A DNA stretch of 64,000 nt from Streptococcus devriesei DSM 19639 (lineage in GTDB: Bacteria; Bacillota; Bacilli; Lactobacillales; Streptococcaceae), in NCBI RefSeq assembly GCF_000423725.1, contig NZ_KE384084.1, positions 508,222 to 572,221 on the forward strand. The letters run 5' to 3'. How positions within the stretch are numbered: position 1 is the first letter of the stretch; each line of letters starts with the position of its first letter. The translations under genes and the position numbers were made by a program. The notes beneath the pieces were generated by a model. That model saw only the letters and a program-made list of their open reading frames with translations. It had not been told where the DNA came from and ran no database searches. This document shows, one piece after another, positions 17,795 through 29,605 of the stretch.

Positions 17795-17958
17795 TTAAAA
17801 TAATTATTTTTCAAATAACTATAAATAATTGCCAGTGCATTAACCATGAGTAGGGCATAGATGAACAGGCTCATTTTATTATTTGGAAATATAACCAATA
17901 AAAGTAACAGTATTGGTATAGCTCCCATGATAATGCTAATAAATTTAGGAAAATGCAT
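17788..17958 (-). CDS. Small two-helix membrane protein, possible bacteriocin immunity protein
   Basis: A 56-residue protein (MHFPKFISIIMG...) with two hydrophobic helices separated by FPNNKM and a short Lys/Asn tail. The frame opens further upstream with a TTG at 18018, but AAAGAAGG at the correct distance marks the ATG at 17958. It precedes the bacteriocin-like remnant and is similar in build to the gene at 17413-17625. Immunity-like proteins of this kind often outlast the bacteriocin genes they served. Confidence 0.5.
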   Translation of the reverse strand: MHFPKFISIIMGAIPILLLLLVIFPNNKMSLFIYALLMVNALAIIYSYLKNNYFNR

Positions 17959-18018
17959 TTTCATACCTTCTTTAAATCCATGATTCTCATGTATCAACAG
18001 CCAAACCAGTAATACCAA

Positions 18019-18276
18019 GCATCAAACCGCCCCTTCTGATTCTCAGAAAGGGCCACTCTGTCCGCTTGCCTTAAAGCTGTCAAACGTTCTTGACTAAACG
18101 ATAGTTAGCTTACCAATTTCCCTTTCATTTGGCAATATCATTAAGCTTGTTTTAATCAAATCTCAAAGTTAGTGTTGCAAGAAACATAATTTTCTGTATT
18201 TTTTAATTTCCATCTATTTATCTGTTGATAGAAGAGAGAATCACTCGTCAGCTGCTATAGCTTAAAATGAGCCAAA
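18019..18276. other. Gene-free stretch right of the bacteriocin remnant
   Basis: No convincing gene. A hairpin GCCCCTTCTGA/TCAGAAAGGGC lies near 18028-18052. Just left of this stretch a short minus-strand tail reading GGLMLGITGLAVDT and a stop is visible, which could be another fragment of a bacteriocin-like helix. Confidence 0.4.
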
Positions 18277-18305
18277 AACACTGATTAGCCTTGCTAATCA
18301 GTGTT
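18277..18305 (-). terminator. ezrA terminator
   Basis: Twelve-base arms AACACTGATTAG and CTAATCAGTGTT enclose a five-base loop, and on the minus strand the stem runs into a T-rich tail. It lies 10 bases after the ezrA stop. Confidence 0.85.
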
Positions 18306-18315
18306 GTCAGTATTA

Positions 18316-20040
18316 TTAAAAGCGAATGGTTTCACGTGTCTTTTCATATGAAGAAACAAAGCGGTCTGTAACACCGGGTTCTACGGTTTCCAAAGCATAA
18401 GAAATTTCATCAAATGAGCCTTGGTAGTCGTATTCTTCTTCAAAGAGCTTAAGAGCAATATCAAAGCTTTCCTGAACACTTGGCTCAAAACTGCGGTAAC
18501 GGTTTGAGTACTGCAGGAGCTGCTCAGTCAGGGTTGCATTTTGAACCACACGATAAGCTGTTTCTTCCACATTATCAACAGCAGCCGTTGCAGCTTCTGT
18601 CAGACGGTTCACTGTTTCAATATGGATACGGGCACGGTTGAGCTCATCCATCAAAGCCTCCAGCTGAGCGCTGGTTGTGAAGAAAACACTCAGAAATTCT
18701 TGAGGGATTCCCGGAAGATTGCGTTTCTCCATGAAACGTTTGATGGCGTGCAGCTGATTGATGTAGCCGTCCAATTTTTGACGCGAGGTCTTTTCAATAT
18801 TTTCAATATCTTTCAGACTGTTGAAAACGTCCAGCTGACCTTCTTCAACGAGATCCAGTTTCTTGATGGCACGGTCAAATTTATCCTCTAAAAGGGAGAA
18901 TGGTTTTTCCTGTACATCAAAATTCTCAATAATCGGCAGAACATCTTTTTCAATGGCTGTCAAATCTTCATTGAAATCACGGACATTGATTTCTTCTTTT
19001 TCATTCAAGACATAGCGATGCGTCAGGCGCTCAATTTCTGCTTCCAGCTGTTCGTTGTTTTTCTTAGCATGTTCCAAATAAGCCGGAATAATCTTCTTGC
19101 TCTTAACAATTTTCTTATGAGCTCTGATTTCCCGTTCAAAAATATCATAGAGGGCATCAATTTTTTCTTGGATGGAGTCATTTTCCGACTCAGCCTTATC
19201 AAGATCCAAAGAAACCAGCTCGCTGGAATTACTGCTGATTGCTTCACGGATTTCTTGGAAACGTTCTTCGATATTTTTCTCAGGGAAGTGATAATTTTCT
19301 TCTAAGAGACGGCGGTAGCCAGACTCCAAATCGTCCAGCTGATCAGGGAAATCATCCTCTAATTTAGCAACAATGGCCGGAATCTTTTCAGTCATTTGGC
19401 CCAATGCAATAGTGTGCTCTTCGGCACGGTCGAGAATCTCAGAAGCTTCTACAGGATCGCCTGATGAATTCAGGGTGACAAACTGTGAAAACTCAGCTTC
19501 AATATTTTTCAGCTGCTTTTCAATTTCAGGCATGGTCGTCCCAAAATTGCTGTCTCCTTCTTCTACTGAAGCCTGCAGTTTTTCATACATTTCAAGCGCA
19601 TGCAGAACACGGGCGCTGTTCTTTTCTTCCTGCTCTTTTAAGACAGCAAGGGCTTCTCTGATTGATTTGATATCTTCTTCCGCAAGGTTCAGCTGGCTTT
19701 CAATACTGTTGATTTGGTTGTGAGCACGGATAAAATTGAAAGTATCGTTGAGATTTTCTGCTTCAAAGATATGATTTTCAATATCGCTGAATGAGTTGAG
19801 GGATAAATCAACCCACTTTTGATTCCACTCACGGAAGGCCGTCTGACTCTGACCGATTAAATGCAGTTTCTTAACTTCTTCAATCTCATCATTGACAGGC
19901 AAATCAAAAAGATTTTGTTTGCGTTCTTCTAATTTTGTGATTAACGAATCATTTCGTTTTCTGATGATAATAGCAATCAGGTAGGCTGTAATAACTACCA
20001 GCACTATTGCCACTATCAGCAATACAATTCCGCTAGACAT
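18316..20040 (-). CDS. ezrA: EzrA, septation ring regulator
   Basis: This 574-residue protein has one N-terminal membrane helix (about 4-26) and a long cytoplasmic region of spectrin-like coiled coils rich in Glu, Lys and Leu. This is the EzrA architecture of Gram-positive division sites, where it binds FtsZ and links to wall synthesis. The frame extends 11 codons upstream, but the ATG at 20040 follows AAGGAG and gives the usual N-terminus. It lies downstream of gyrB with its own terminator. Confidence 0.93.
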   Translation of the reverse strand: MSSGIVLLIVAIVLVVITAYLIAIIIRKRNDSLITKLEERKQNLFDLPVNDEIEEVKKLHLIGQSQTAFREWNQKWVDLSLNSFSDIENHIFEAENLNDTFNFIRAHNQINSIESQLNLAEEDIKSIREALAVLKEQEEKNSARVLHALEMYEKLQASVEEGDSNFGTTMPEIEKQLKNIEAEFSQFVTLNSSGDPVEASEILDRAEEHTIALGQMTEKIPAIVAKLEDDFPDQLDDLESGYRRLLEENYHFPEKNIEERFQEIREAISSNSSELVSLDLDKAESENDSIQEKIDALYDIFEREIRAHKKIVKSKKIIPAYLEHAKKNNEQLEAEIERLTHRYVLNEKEEINVRDFNEDLTAIEKDVLPIIENFDVQEKPFSLLEDKFDRAIKKLDLVEEGQLDVFNSLKDIENIEKTSRQKLDGYINQLHAIKRFMEKRNLPGIPQEFLSVFFTTSAQLEALMDELNRARIHIETVNRLTEAATAAVDNVEETAYRVVQNATLTEQLLQYSNRYRSFEPSVQESFDIALKLFEEEYDYQGSFDEISYALETVEPGVTDRFVSSYEKTRETIRF

Positions 20041-20133
20041 CTTAATCTCCTTAAATTGTCTTATTATTGTCAAAATAGGCTATAACGTTACGATTATAAC
20101 ATACTTCCGGCTGCTTTTCAAAAAAATCTCCGA

Positions 20134-22658
<2,525 letters not shown>

Positions 22659-22665
22659 ATCTTTC

Positions 22666-22674
22666 ATTGTAACA
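22666..22674 (-). promoter_or_regulatory. Extended -10 placed for a leaderless transcript
   Basis: The minus strand reads TGTTACAAT, an extended -10 (TGnTACAAT). The -10 hexamer (22666-22671) ends seven bases before the ATG at 22658, so transcription would begin at or next to that start codon. Confidence 0.45.
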
Positions 22675-22710
22675 TATTTTTAAGTTTTTTGACAGTTAGA
22701 GCCACAAGAA

Positions 22711-22740
22711 AAAGACCCACTGTCTAAAGAATGAGTCTTT
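22711..22740 (-). terminator. rodA terminator
   Basis: AAAGACTCA pairs with TGGGTCTTT across a 12-base loop and is followed by T residues on the minus strand. It sits downstream of rodA, leaving the HAD-gyrB pair to its own promoter. Confidence 0.6.
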
Positions 22741-22803
22741 GTTATCTTGATTAGTCAGAGAAGCTGCAAACACTCTCTAAAGCTTTAACACCAGCTTTCC
22801 GCT

Positions 22804-24051
22804 TCAAGCCTTAGAAGCTGTTTTAGCTCCTGATTTTTTCTTAGGGTACTTAAAGTGTTTTTCCATTGCTTTTTCTTGACTGAGACTGTTTTGATAAGAC
22901 ATGGAAAGAACCAGACCGACACCGATCAAATTTGAAATCAGGGAACTTCCCCCCTGAGAAATAAAGGGAAGCGGAATCCCGGTCAGCGGTAAAATGCCAA
23001 CGGCTGCCCCAATATTTTCAAAAATATGAAAGAGAATCATCATAATGAAACCTGTTGAGATATAAGTATAAAACAGATTATTGGACGCAAAGGTCACGCG
23101 CAGCATGCGGTAAATTAAAATCAAATACAAGGCCAAGACAATACTGCCGCCGATAAAACCAAAATTCTCAGCAATGACTGTAAAAATCATGTCGCTTTCC
23201 CGCACAGGTACGGGCAAATCAATGACATTAACTCCCTTACCTAAGAGCCCGCCGCTGCCAATCGAAATCATCCCTTGGGTCTGCTGATAAGCAATGCTGC
23301 CGGCATAGTCAAAGGGATTTAACCAGGCCGAAAGACGGTTGATCTGATAAGTGTCCATGCCCATGTGATGATAAAGAAATTCCTTGCCGCCCGGCACCAA
23401 AAAGACAACCATGAAAAGTGCAGCTATAAGAACTGCTGCTCCTACAACCGGCAAAATAATCTGCCAGGAAATACCGGCAATCAAAACCAGACCGGCTAAA
23501 ATGGCCATAAAGACCATGGCCGTTCCTAAGTCTTTCTGCAAAGCCAGCAAAATCATAATGGGCATGGTCAGCAGGGCAAACCACAGCAAAAGTTTGCCGT
23601 CCTCCTGTAAATCCTTCTCCCCATCCTTATATTTCTGCTTAAAGCTGACGGTTAAGCGCGCCAGAATTAAAATATACGAAATTTTCATGAATTCAGAGGG
23701 CTGAAATAACGTAACCGATCCGATAGAAACCCAGTTTTTAGCACCGGTTGAAGCCACCAGCTCCGGACTGTAGAAAATCAAGGGCAAAACCATCAAGACC
23801 AGACCAAAACCATATAAATACGGTGTGATTTTCCAGAGAAATTCTGTACTAAAAAGCATGACAACAAAGCTAATGATGCCTCCCATAATCAGCCAGATCA
23901 TCTGCTGTCCCATGACAAGGAGAATCTTATTTGGATAGTCATGAATAGTTGCCGTATAGACCGAGTAAAGCCCAATCAGCACTAAAAAGAAGACCGGTAA
24001 AATAAGAGAATAATCCACTCGACTGTCAATAGGTTTTTTTTTCGCTGCCAT
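22804..24051 (-). CDS. rodA: RodA, SEDS-family peptidoglycan polymerase
   Basis: This 415-residue protein has about ten membrane helices and the SEDS signatures: ALQKDLGTAMVF, FIFTVIAENFGFIGG-like residues (MIFTVIAENFGF) and GIPLPFISQGGSSL near the C-terminus. It polymerises glycan strands together with a class B penicillin-binding protein. RodA is preferred over FtsW from its position upstream of gyrB, known in mutans streptococci, and its short tail. Its gene stands alone with a downstream terminator. Confidence 0.88.
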   Translation of the reverse strand: MAAKKKPIDSRVDYSLILPVFFLVLIGLYSVYTATIHDYPNKILLVMGQQMIWLIMGGIISFVVMLFSTEFLWKITPYLYGFGLVLMVLPLIFYSPELVASTGAKNWVSIGSVTLFQPSEFMKISYILILARLTVSFKQKYKDGEKDLQEDGKLLLWFALLTMPIMILLALQKDLGTAMVFMAILAGLVLIAGISWQIILPVVGAAVLIAALFMVVFLVPGGKEFLYHHMGMDTYQINRLSAWLNPFDYAGSIAYQQTQGMISIGSGGLLGKGVNVIDLPVPVRESDMIFTVIAENFGFIGGSIVLALYLILIYRMLRVTFASNNLFYTYISTGFIMMILFHIFENIGAAVGILPLTGIPLPFISQGGSSLISNLIGVGLVLSMSYQNSLSQEKAMEKHFKYPKKKSGAKTASKA

Positions 24052-24240
24052 GTTTGCTCCTAAGAATTTTATAGAAAATATTATATCATTTTTATGACCT
24101 CATAGTATCTTAAAAGCTAAAATACTGTAACAAAAAACAAGACCGAGCTCCAGAAAAAAGCGGTGAGATGTCAGCAGCAAAACCAATCTACAGACTAAAA
24201 ATCTTTAACAAATCAAAAGCAGACTAAATTCGAACATCTT

Positions 24241-25365
24241 TCAAATTTTACCATCCAAAAAGTCTTTCACAGCTTCGAGAGCTAAGGAAGTTCCTGCTTG
24301 GCAGTGCTGCTCTCCGCCGGTTTTTTCTGTGAAAAGGCAGGAGCTTACTCTCCCTGCGTTTACTAGCTCTTTCTTTAGCTGCCTCAAACGCCTGACAGGA
24401 ACATATTGATCCTTTTCCCCTGCCAATAACAGCACTTCTTGATTAATAAGCGGCCCTAAATTTTTCATACTGTGGCGCTCCAAATCTTTCAATAATTTAT
24501 AGGGTGTCCTAATTCCTGTCAATTCATAGCCACGGTTAATTTTCCAGCTCAAATCCAAACTTTTCTTCATTTCGCGGCTGATAAGAGTGTCAATCAATTT
24601 TTCCTGCCTGCAGACGATTAAGGTCTTTAAAAGTGTTGCCGAAATAGGATTTAGGCCAGTCATCAAAGCGTCCAAACTTTGATAAAAAATATCTAAGGCA
24701 ATCACCTTTTCAATCCGCTTTTCAAAGGCTGCCGCCCGCATCACAAAATAACCGCCCCAAGAAAGTCCCAAAGCAGTTACTTTGTCTAAAGCGAAGTAAT
24801 CTAAAACCGCAGCTGTCGGTCTTTCAAAATTCATAATAAAATGGCTCTTTTTATCTTTAAACAGCATGTTACCCTGCCCCGGTCCTTCAAAAATAACCAG
24901 ATTGTAACCGCTGTTTTTCAAAGGTGCAAACCACAAGATAAGCTCCTCCAGATTGCTGTCATAACCTCCAAAAATCAAGAGATTTTTGTCAGCTTTCGGA
25001 TGACTGAATTTGGCTGCTGATAATTTGGTGTTTTCGTAAGGAATTTCATATTTTTCAAACCCTAAATCTGCATAAGCCTGATAAAAATTCTTTAGACGAT
25101 GCCGCTGAATAAACTCCCTGTCCTTATCTCCTTCCAGCAAGTAAAAGCCTGCCCCAAAGAAATAGGTAGCTGCAATATCATAATCTCCCTTTGCCTCCCG
25201 CATAAGGGCATACTCTTTCCAAACCTTATTCCAAGAGGGAATATCTTTTAATTTAGGAACGATCTCCTTTAAATCGGCCTCCACCTTTTTGTTACCTTCA
25301 AAAGAAAAACAGAGGCGGTTAATTTGTAAATCAAATTGCCTGTTGCCTGTATAGTGATGAAACAT
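24241..25365 (-). CDS. Alpha/beta hydrolase
   Basis: This 374-residue soluble hydrolase has a helical N-terminal region and an alpha/beta core with the nucleophile elbow GLSWGG (S202) and a late LLLAGEKDQYVPVRRL strand carrying the catalytic Asp. A GGEQHC His follows near the end. The ATG at 25365 has a strong AAGGAGGAG site, so the 18 extra upstream codons are rejected. It diverges from a TetR gene that probably controls it. Substrate unknown; the layout resembles FrsA/EstA-like acyl hydrolases. Confidence 0.82.
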   Translation of the reverse strand: MFHHYTGNRQFDLQINRLCFSFEGNKKVEADLKEIVPKLKDIPSWNKVWKEYALMREAKGDYDIAATYFFGAGFYLLEGDKDREFIQRHRLKNFYQAYADLGFEKYEIPYENTKLSAAKFSHPKADKNLLIFGGYDSNLEELILWFAPLKNSGYNLVIFEGPGQGNMLFKDKKSHFIMNFERPTAAVLDYFALDKVTALGLSWGGYFVMRAAAFEKRIEKVIALDIFYQSLDALMTGLNPISATLLKTLIVCRQEKLIDTLISREMKKSLDLSWKINRGYELTGIRTPYKLLKDLERHSMKNLGPLINQEVLLLAGEKDQYVPVRRLRQLKKELVNAGRVSSCLFTEKTGGEQHCQAGTSLALEAVKDFLDGKI

Positions 25366-25412
25366 TTTCTCCTCCTTCAATATGAGTAACCTCAGTATAA
25401 ACGGAAAAGCCC

Positions 25413-25450
25413 TTGACAAACAAGCAATAACTTCTTATAATTTGTAAGAA
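25413..25450 (+). promoter_or_regulatory. TetR-gene promoter with overlapping inverted repeat
   Basis: TTGACA (25413-25418) and TATAAT (25436-25441) are 17 bases apart, a near-consensus promoter for the TetR gene. TTCTTA (25432-25437) and TAAGAA (25445-25450) form an inverted repeat over the -10, a likely operator for that regulator. The divergent hydrolase has a TATACT at 25394-25399. Confidence 0.7.
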
Positions 25451-25504
25451 ATCAAACAAAATGTTCGGGAATTATCCGTTAAACAACAAAAAGGAAGTCA
25501 TTGT

Positions 25505-26071
25505 ATGCCAGAAGATGTTCGGGTTTTTAAAAGCAAGCGCGATATTGAAACAGCTCTTATCCAATTAACTTTGGAAAAAGATTTTCACCGCATTACGATC
25601 CAGCAGATTTGCCAAAAGGCTCTGGTCAGCCGCTCCACTTTTTACAGTCATTATTTAGATAAATACGATGTCATTGAACAGTTGGCTGCAAAAACTAGAG
25701 CTCAGCTGGAAGAAAAATTTTCCCAAAAATATCAGGCACAGATCTCCGCAGATAATTTGCAGGATTTTCTGGCAGACATTTATAATTTTTACCAAGAAAA
25801 TCGATTGACTTTAAAGGCTCTCCTGAAAACACCTCTGACAGGAAAAGGAAACTTTGAAGAAAGTTTTCGTCAGCTTTGCCAAAAATACACTAACCAGCTC
25901 TTTCAACAAGAAAATGCTAGAACTGATTTACCGCCTCAGCTGCTGACTGAGCTTTTTACCGTTAATATCCTGACCCTTATGAAATGGATGCTGGATCATC
26001 AGCCCTCAGCAGAAATTACGGCTTTTGCCAATCAGATGCATCGCTTTTTCCTGCGGTTAATCCAGAACTAG
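25505..26071 (+). CDS. TetR/AcrR-family regulator
   Basis: This 188-residue repressor has an N-terminal helix-turn-helix (about 27-50, ITIQQICQKALVSRSTFYSHY) and a helical ligand domain of low similarity. It is divergent from the alpha/beta hydrolase and has a strong AAAAGGAAG site. Autoregulation and control of the hydrolase are inferred from the shared intergenic region and the palindrome over its own -10. Confidence 0.9.
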   Translation: MPEDVRVFKSKRDIETALIQLTLEKDFHRITIQQICQKALVSRSTFYSHYLDKYDVIEQLAAKTRAQLEEKFSQKYQAQISADNLQDFLADIYNFYQENRLTLKALLKTPLTGKGNFEESFRQLCQKYTNQLFQQENARTDLPPQLLTELFTVNILTLMKWMLDHQPSAEITAFANQMHRFFLRLIQN

Positions 26072-26165
26072 GAATACCAGCAAAAAAGTGTTAATTAGGC
26101 AGCATGTTTCATTTCTAATGATTACTATTGCAATGATCTGCCGCTGCTTTTACGCAAAGCCAATT

Positions 26166-26220
26166 AAAAAGCATTTTGGAGCAGTCACATTTTTTGCTGA
26201 CTGCTCCAAAACGCTTTTTT
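26166..26220. terminator. Strong bidirectional terminator
   Basis: Near-perfect arms AAAAAGCATTTTGGAGCAGT and the matching sequence ending in CGCTTTTTT enclose a short T-rich loop. It separates the TetR gene from the convergent tRNA-Arg and rplS. Confidence 0.85.
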
Positions 26221-26275
26221 ATGTTTAAACGAAACGAGAAAATCTTTTCTTTGTTCGATTTGTCAGTAACACAAA

Positions 26276-26347
26276 TATCCCCTGCCGGAATCGAACCAGC
26301 AACTGCTTCTTAGGAGGAAGATGTTATATCCATTTAACTAAGGGGAC
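26276..26347 (-). tRNA. tRNA-Arg (CCU anticodon)
   Basis: A 72-base cloverleaf on the minus strand. The 7-base acceptor stem GTCCCCT/AGGGGAT, the D loop TTAGTTAAATGGATATAAC, the anticodon loop CTCCTAA with CCT, and the T arm GGTTCGATTCC are all visible. The CCA end is not encoded. It reads AGG codons and stands alone. Confidence 0.93.
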
Positions 26348-26522
26348 CGATTAACTCTTTCTATTGTACCTTAGACTAAAACGGAATGCAACTTTTATTT
26401 ACCTGATTAAATGCCTCAATCACCATTAACCAGCGGCTAAAAGCTCAGCAATAAGGCAGGCAGTTCCAATAACAGATAACTTCAGCTATTCTAAAACAGT
26501 TCCATGAGATTTATGGAAATTT

Positions 26523-26550
26523 AAAAGGGCCTTCCTATGGAAGCCCTTTT
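26523..26550 (-). terminator. rplS terminator
   Basis: AAAAGGGC and GCCCTTTT arms with an inner TTCC/GGAA pair form a compact hairpin just after the rplS stop, with a T run on the minus strand. Confidence 0.8.
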
Positions 26551-26554
26551 AGGT

Positions 26555-26899
26555 TTATTGACGTTCTTTGATACGTGCAGCTTTACCTTGCAATGCGCGC
26601 AGGTAGTAAAGTTTAGCACGACGCACTTTACCATAACGAACAACTTCGATTTTTTCAACACGCGGTGTGTGAATAGGGAAAGTACGTTCAACTCCGACAC
26701 CGCTTGAAATCTTACGAACAGTGTACATTTCTGAAATTCCTTGACCTTTGCGGGAAATAACTACGCCTTCAAAGATCTGAATACGTTCGCGGTTTCCTTC
26801 AACAACCTTGGCATGAACACGGACAGTGTCACCAGGACGGAAACTTGGAATATCAGTACGAAGCTGACCTTCAGTCAAACTTTGGATTAATGGATTCAT
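26555..26899 (-). CDS. rplS: Ribosomal protein L19
   Basis: A 114-residue large-subunit protein with all family blocks: [44 protein letters not shown] and [12 protein letters not shown]. The ATG follows AAGGAGAAG. It is monocistronic, with its own promoter, a structured leader and a terminator, which fits autogenous control by L19. Confidence 0.97.
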   Translation of the reverse strand: MNPLIQSLTEGQLRTDIPSFRPGDTVRVHAKVVEGNRERIQIFEGVVISRKGQGISEMYTVRKISSGVGVERTFPIHTPRVEKIEVVRYGKVRRAKLYYLRALQGKAARIKERQ

Positions 26900-26904
26900 T
26901 TTTT

Positions 26905-26983
26905 CTTCTCCTTATCTTACTAATCATAAGAGCTCGGTCCCAGCGGATTAGCCGTTTTTATGCGTCCATTACACACAAAGAAT
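26905..26983 (-). ncRNA. Probable L19 ribosomal protein leader
   Basis: On the minus strand the rplS 5' UTR contains CTAATC (plus 26946-26951) pairing with GATTAG (plus 26920-26925), enclosing CGCTGGGACCGAGCTC. A conserved leader of this type precedes rplS in many Firmicutes and is thought to bind L19. The fit was judged by eye; a covariance search with the L19 leader model would decide. Confidence 0.5.
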
Positions 26984-27012
26984 ATTGTAACAAAATCTGC
27001 AGCAGCTGTAAA
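26984..27012 (-). promoter_or_regulatory. rplS promoter
   Basis: On the minus strand TTTACA (27007-27012) and TACAAT (26984-26989) are separated by 17 bases, placing the transcript start just upstream of the structured leader. Confidence 0.75.
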
Positions 27013-27102
27013 GTAAAATATCACAAAAGTATGTGTCTTATTTTTTGAGAAAATCTAAAATCACTGTCAAGGAAAAGAGCTGCTCATAAATGAAACAAAA
27101 GA

Positions 27103-28344
27103 CTATTGCTCATTGTCTGCTGTATTTTCTCTGATTTTCTGAAGGGTATAGATGGAGTGTCTGCGGTTGACAACATAGGCAAAAGTGGCTGCAATAAAGT
27201 AGGCCGGCAAATTTTGGTAGCCAAAAACCTCTGCCCCAATAAAAATAGGTGCTAAATAAGTATTAGTAGCACTGCCAAAAACACTGATATACCCCAAGGC
27301 TGCAGCCAGCTCAGCCGGCAAGTGAAAGAAGCCGGCTAAGAGAACTCCCAAGGAAGAACCAATTGCAAATAAGGGCGTTACCTCGCCGCCTTGAAAGCCG
27401 GCAGACAGGGTCAGGACTGTCAGAATTAATTTTAAGAACCAATCGTAGGCATAAATCTGCTGCCCGGAAAAACTGGCTGCAATCAAATTGGTTCCCAGCC
27501 CTGAATAGCGTCCTTGATGAAGGCTGAGAAAAAGGATGCTTAAGACGAATCCGGTCACTAAAATTCTCAAGTAGGAATTAGGAAACAGCCCTGCCTGTAC
27601 TTGTTTGATCCTTGCTAAGAGATAGGCAAAAAGATTCCCGGCTAATCCAAAGAAAAGGCCAAGAATAAGCAATTCTATAAAGAGTTTAGGACTTAGCGGC
27701 AGAGCCTCAGAAATCACATGAGAAAATTTTTCCAGTCCAAGACTGTGTGATGTCAGACTGGCAGTAAAAGAAGCAACCGTCATCGGAACCAAAGCACCAA
27801 GACCGAGACTGCCGACAATTAACACTTCTAAGGCAAATAGTATCGCAGCCATGGGCGTTTGAAATAAACCCGCAAAACCAGCTGCCATACCAGTAAGTAG
27901 AAAAATACGCGATTTATTGGGAAAGTAAAAAAAGCGGCTGAACCAATGAGAAACGGCTCCCCCAAGCTGCACCGCAACACCTTCACGGCCGGCACTGCCG
28001 CCAAAAAGATGCGTCAGCCAGGTTGTTACAATAACCATCGGCACCAAACGTTTGGGAATCGTTTTTTCTACGTCAAAACCAACCTCAAACAACAAGCCCA
28101 TACCTTTGCTGCTCTTGCCGCCGATGCTGCGGTAAGCATAGACAATCAACAGACCAATAAATCCTAAAAAGGGCAGCAAATACCAAGGATGCGCCGTCCT
28201 GACAGCAGTCAGGTACAAAAGCACACGACCGAAAACAGCATCAATCACTCCTGCAATACCGCCTATAAGGATTCCCATTAGTGCCAGCAAAAGCAAGGTA
28301 GCATACGGAAGCTCCTTTGCTTCCTGAATTTTCTTTTCAGTCAT
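27103..28344 (-). CDS. CLC-F type fluoride/proton antiporter (EriC homolog)
   Basis: This 413-residue CLC membrane protein carries the features of the fluoride branch: GMGL at 81-84 where chloride CLCs have GSGIP, GREGV at 119-123 with the gating Glu E121, and GGEVTP at 319-324 in place of GxFxP. CLC-F proteins expel fluoride against protons. It is the second of two tandem copies behind a chorismate mutase gene, the arrangement reported for eriC genes of Streptococcus mutans that give fluoride resistance. Spacing to the first copy is 49 bases. Confidence 0.87.
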   Translation of the reverse strand: MTEKKIQEAKELPYATLLLLALMGILIGGIAGVIDAVFGRVLLYLTAVRTAHPWYLLPFLGFIGLLIVYAYRSIGGKSSKGMGLLFEVGFDVEKTIPKRLVPMVIVTTWLTHLFGGSAGREGVAVQLGGAVSHWFSRFFYFPNKSRIFLLTGMAAGFAGLFQTPMAAILFALEVLIVGSLGLGALVPMTVASFTASLTSHSLGLEKFSHVISEALPLSPKLFIELLILGLFFGLAGNLFAYLLARIKQVQAGLFPNSYLRILVTGFVLSILFLSLHQGRYSGLGTNLIAASFSGQQIYAYDWFLKLILTVLTLSAGFQGGEVTPLFAIGSSLGVLLAGFFHLPAELAAALGYISVFGSATNTYLAPIFIGAEVFGYQNLPAYFIAATFAYVVNRRHSIYTLQKIRENTADNEQ

Positions 28345-28393
28345 GCAATCTCCTTTTATAAAGCTGCTAAGTCCTTTGTACGTTTTTTAAAGC

Positions 28394-29605
28394 TTAAGGA
28401 CTTGCCTTTTGGGCGCCGTAAACGCTGATGCGTTTTTTAACAATGCTGGCAAAACAAACAACAATAAAAAAATAAGGAATGTTGTCAAATCCAAAAATTT
28501 CACCGCCGATAAAAATAGGCGCCAAAAAAGTTCCCGTTCCGCTGCCAAAGACACTGGCATAGCCAAGCGCTGCAACAAAGGCTGCCGGCAAGTGAAACAA
28601 GGGAGCAAGCACCGCCCCAAGCGTGGCTCCGATTGTAAACATGGGCATTACCTCACCGCCCTGATAGCCGGCAGACAAGGTTAAAACCGTTAAAATCATC
28701 TTGAAAAACCAATCAAAAGGATAAACCCCGCCCTTCTGTGAAAAGCTGGCTGCAATCAGATCTGTACTCAAACCAGAATAGCGTCCCATCCCCAGCACCA
28801 GCAACAGTACGCTGAGCAGCAGACCCACAATCACAATGCGTTGGTAAGGTCTTCTAAAGCGCAGTACCAAAGCCAGTTTCGTTCTTCTCAATAAGTAGGC
28901 AAACAGCGTTCCTGCCAGACCAAAGATTATGCCCAAAAGAGCAAACTGTATAAACAGCAGAGGATTAAGTTCTAAGTTTATCTTTACCAAGTGGGTAAAT
29001 TTTTTCAACCCCAACAAATGTGACGTGTAGCTGGCGGTGTAAGCGGCCAGACAGGTTGGTAAAAGTGTCGCCAGCTCCAGCCGACCGATAACAAGCACCT
29101 CAAGGGCAAACAGTATCGCTGCTATGGGCGTTTGAAACAGGCCTGCAAAACCGGCTGCAATTCCGATAATCAAAAAACTTCTCGAGGATTCTTTAAATGA
29201 AAAAATGGGAGAGAAGGCATGAGACAAGGCTGCCCCTATCTGGACAGCCACTCCTTCACGGCCGGCACTGCCGCCAAAAAGATGGGTCAGCCAGGTTGAA
29301 AAAATCGCTAAGGGCACTAATCTTTTAGGAATAGCCGCCTCCCTTTCATCAGCGACATCAAAAACCAAGCCCATGCCCTTGATACTTTTACCGCCGAAAT
29401 GATCATAAAGAAAGACGATTAAAAGGCCTGATAAGGGCAAAAAAGGAATGAGGACTAAAAAATGGCTGGCTCGAAATGCGGTTAAAGCATTCAAAACAAC
29501 ACCAAACACCATGTCCACAACACCGACCAGCAAACCGACAAGAACAGCTGCTGCTGACACCAGCAGCAGACGGCTGTTTTTTTCCCAATCAAGAAAGGCT
29601 TTCAT
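28394..29605 (-). CDS. CLC-F type fluoride/proton antiporter paralog (EriC homolog)
   Basis: This 403-residue paralog of the neighbouring CLC has GMGL at 77-80 and GREGV at 115-119 with E117. Its third motif reads GGEVMP rather than GGEVTP, so Met replaces a Thr that lines the fluoride path in characterised CLC-F proteins. Its start overlaps the chorismate mutase gene by 17 bases, so the two are coupled. The two CLC copies may act together or differ in selectivity. Confidence 0.87.
   Translation of the reverse strand: MKAFLDWEKNSRLLLVSAAAVLVGLLVGVVDMVFGVVLNALTAFRASHFLVLIPFLPLSGLLIVFLYDHFGGKSIKGMGLVFDVADEREAAIPKRLVPLAIFSTWLTHLFGGSAGREGVAVQIGAALSHAFSPIFSFKESSRSFLIIGIAAGFAGLFQTPIAAILFALEVLVIGRLELATLLPTCLAAYTASYTSHLLGLKKFTHLVKINLELNPLLFIQFALLGIIFGLAGTLFAYLLRRTKLALVLRFRRPYQRIVIVGLLLSVLLLVLGMGRYSGLSTDLIAASFSQKGGVYPFDWFFKMILTVLTLSAGYQGGEVMPMFTIGATLGAVLAPLFHLPAAFVAALGYASVFGSGTGTFLAPIFIGGEIFGFDNIPYFFIVVCFASIVKKRISVYGAQKASP

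Noticed and set aside
26845..27048. 67-codon plus-strand frame over the rplS leader
   Set aside because: It is antisense to the rplS start, leader and promoter, with no ribosome site.
28028..28167. Possible frame in antisense to the first CLC gene
   Set aside because: A shadow of the CLC coding strand without start signals.
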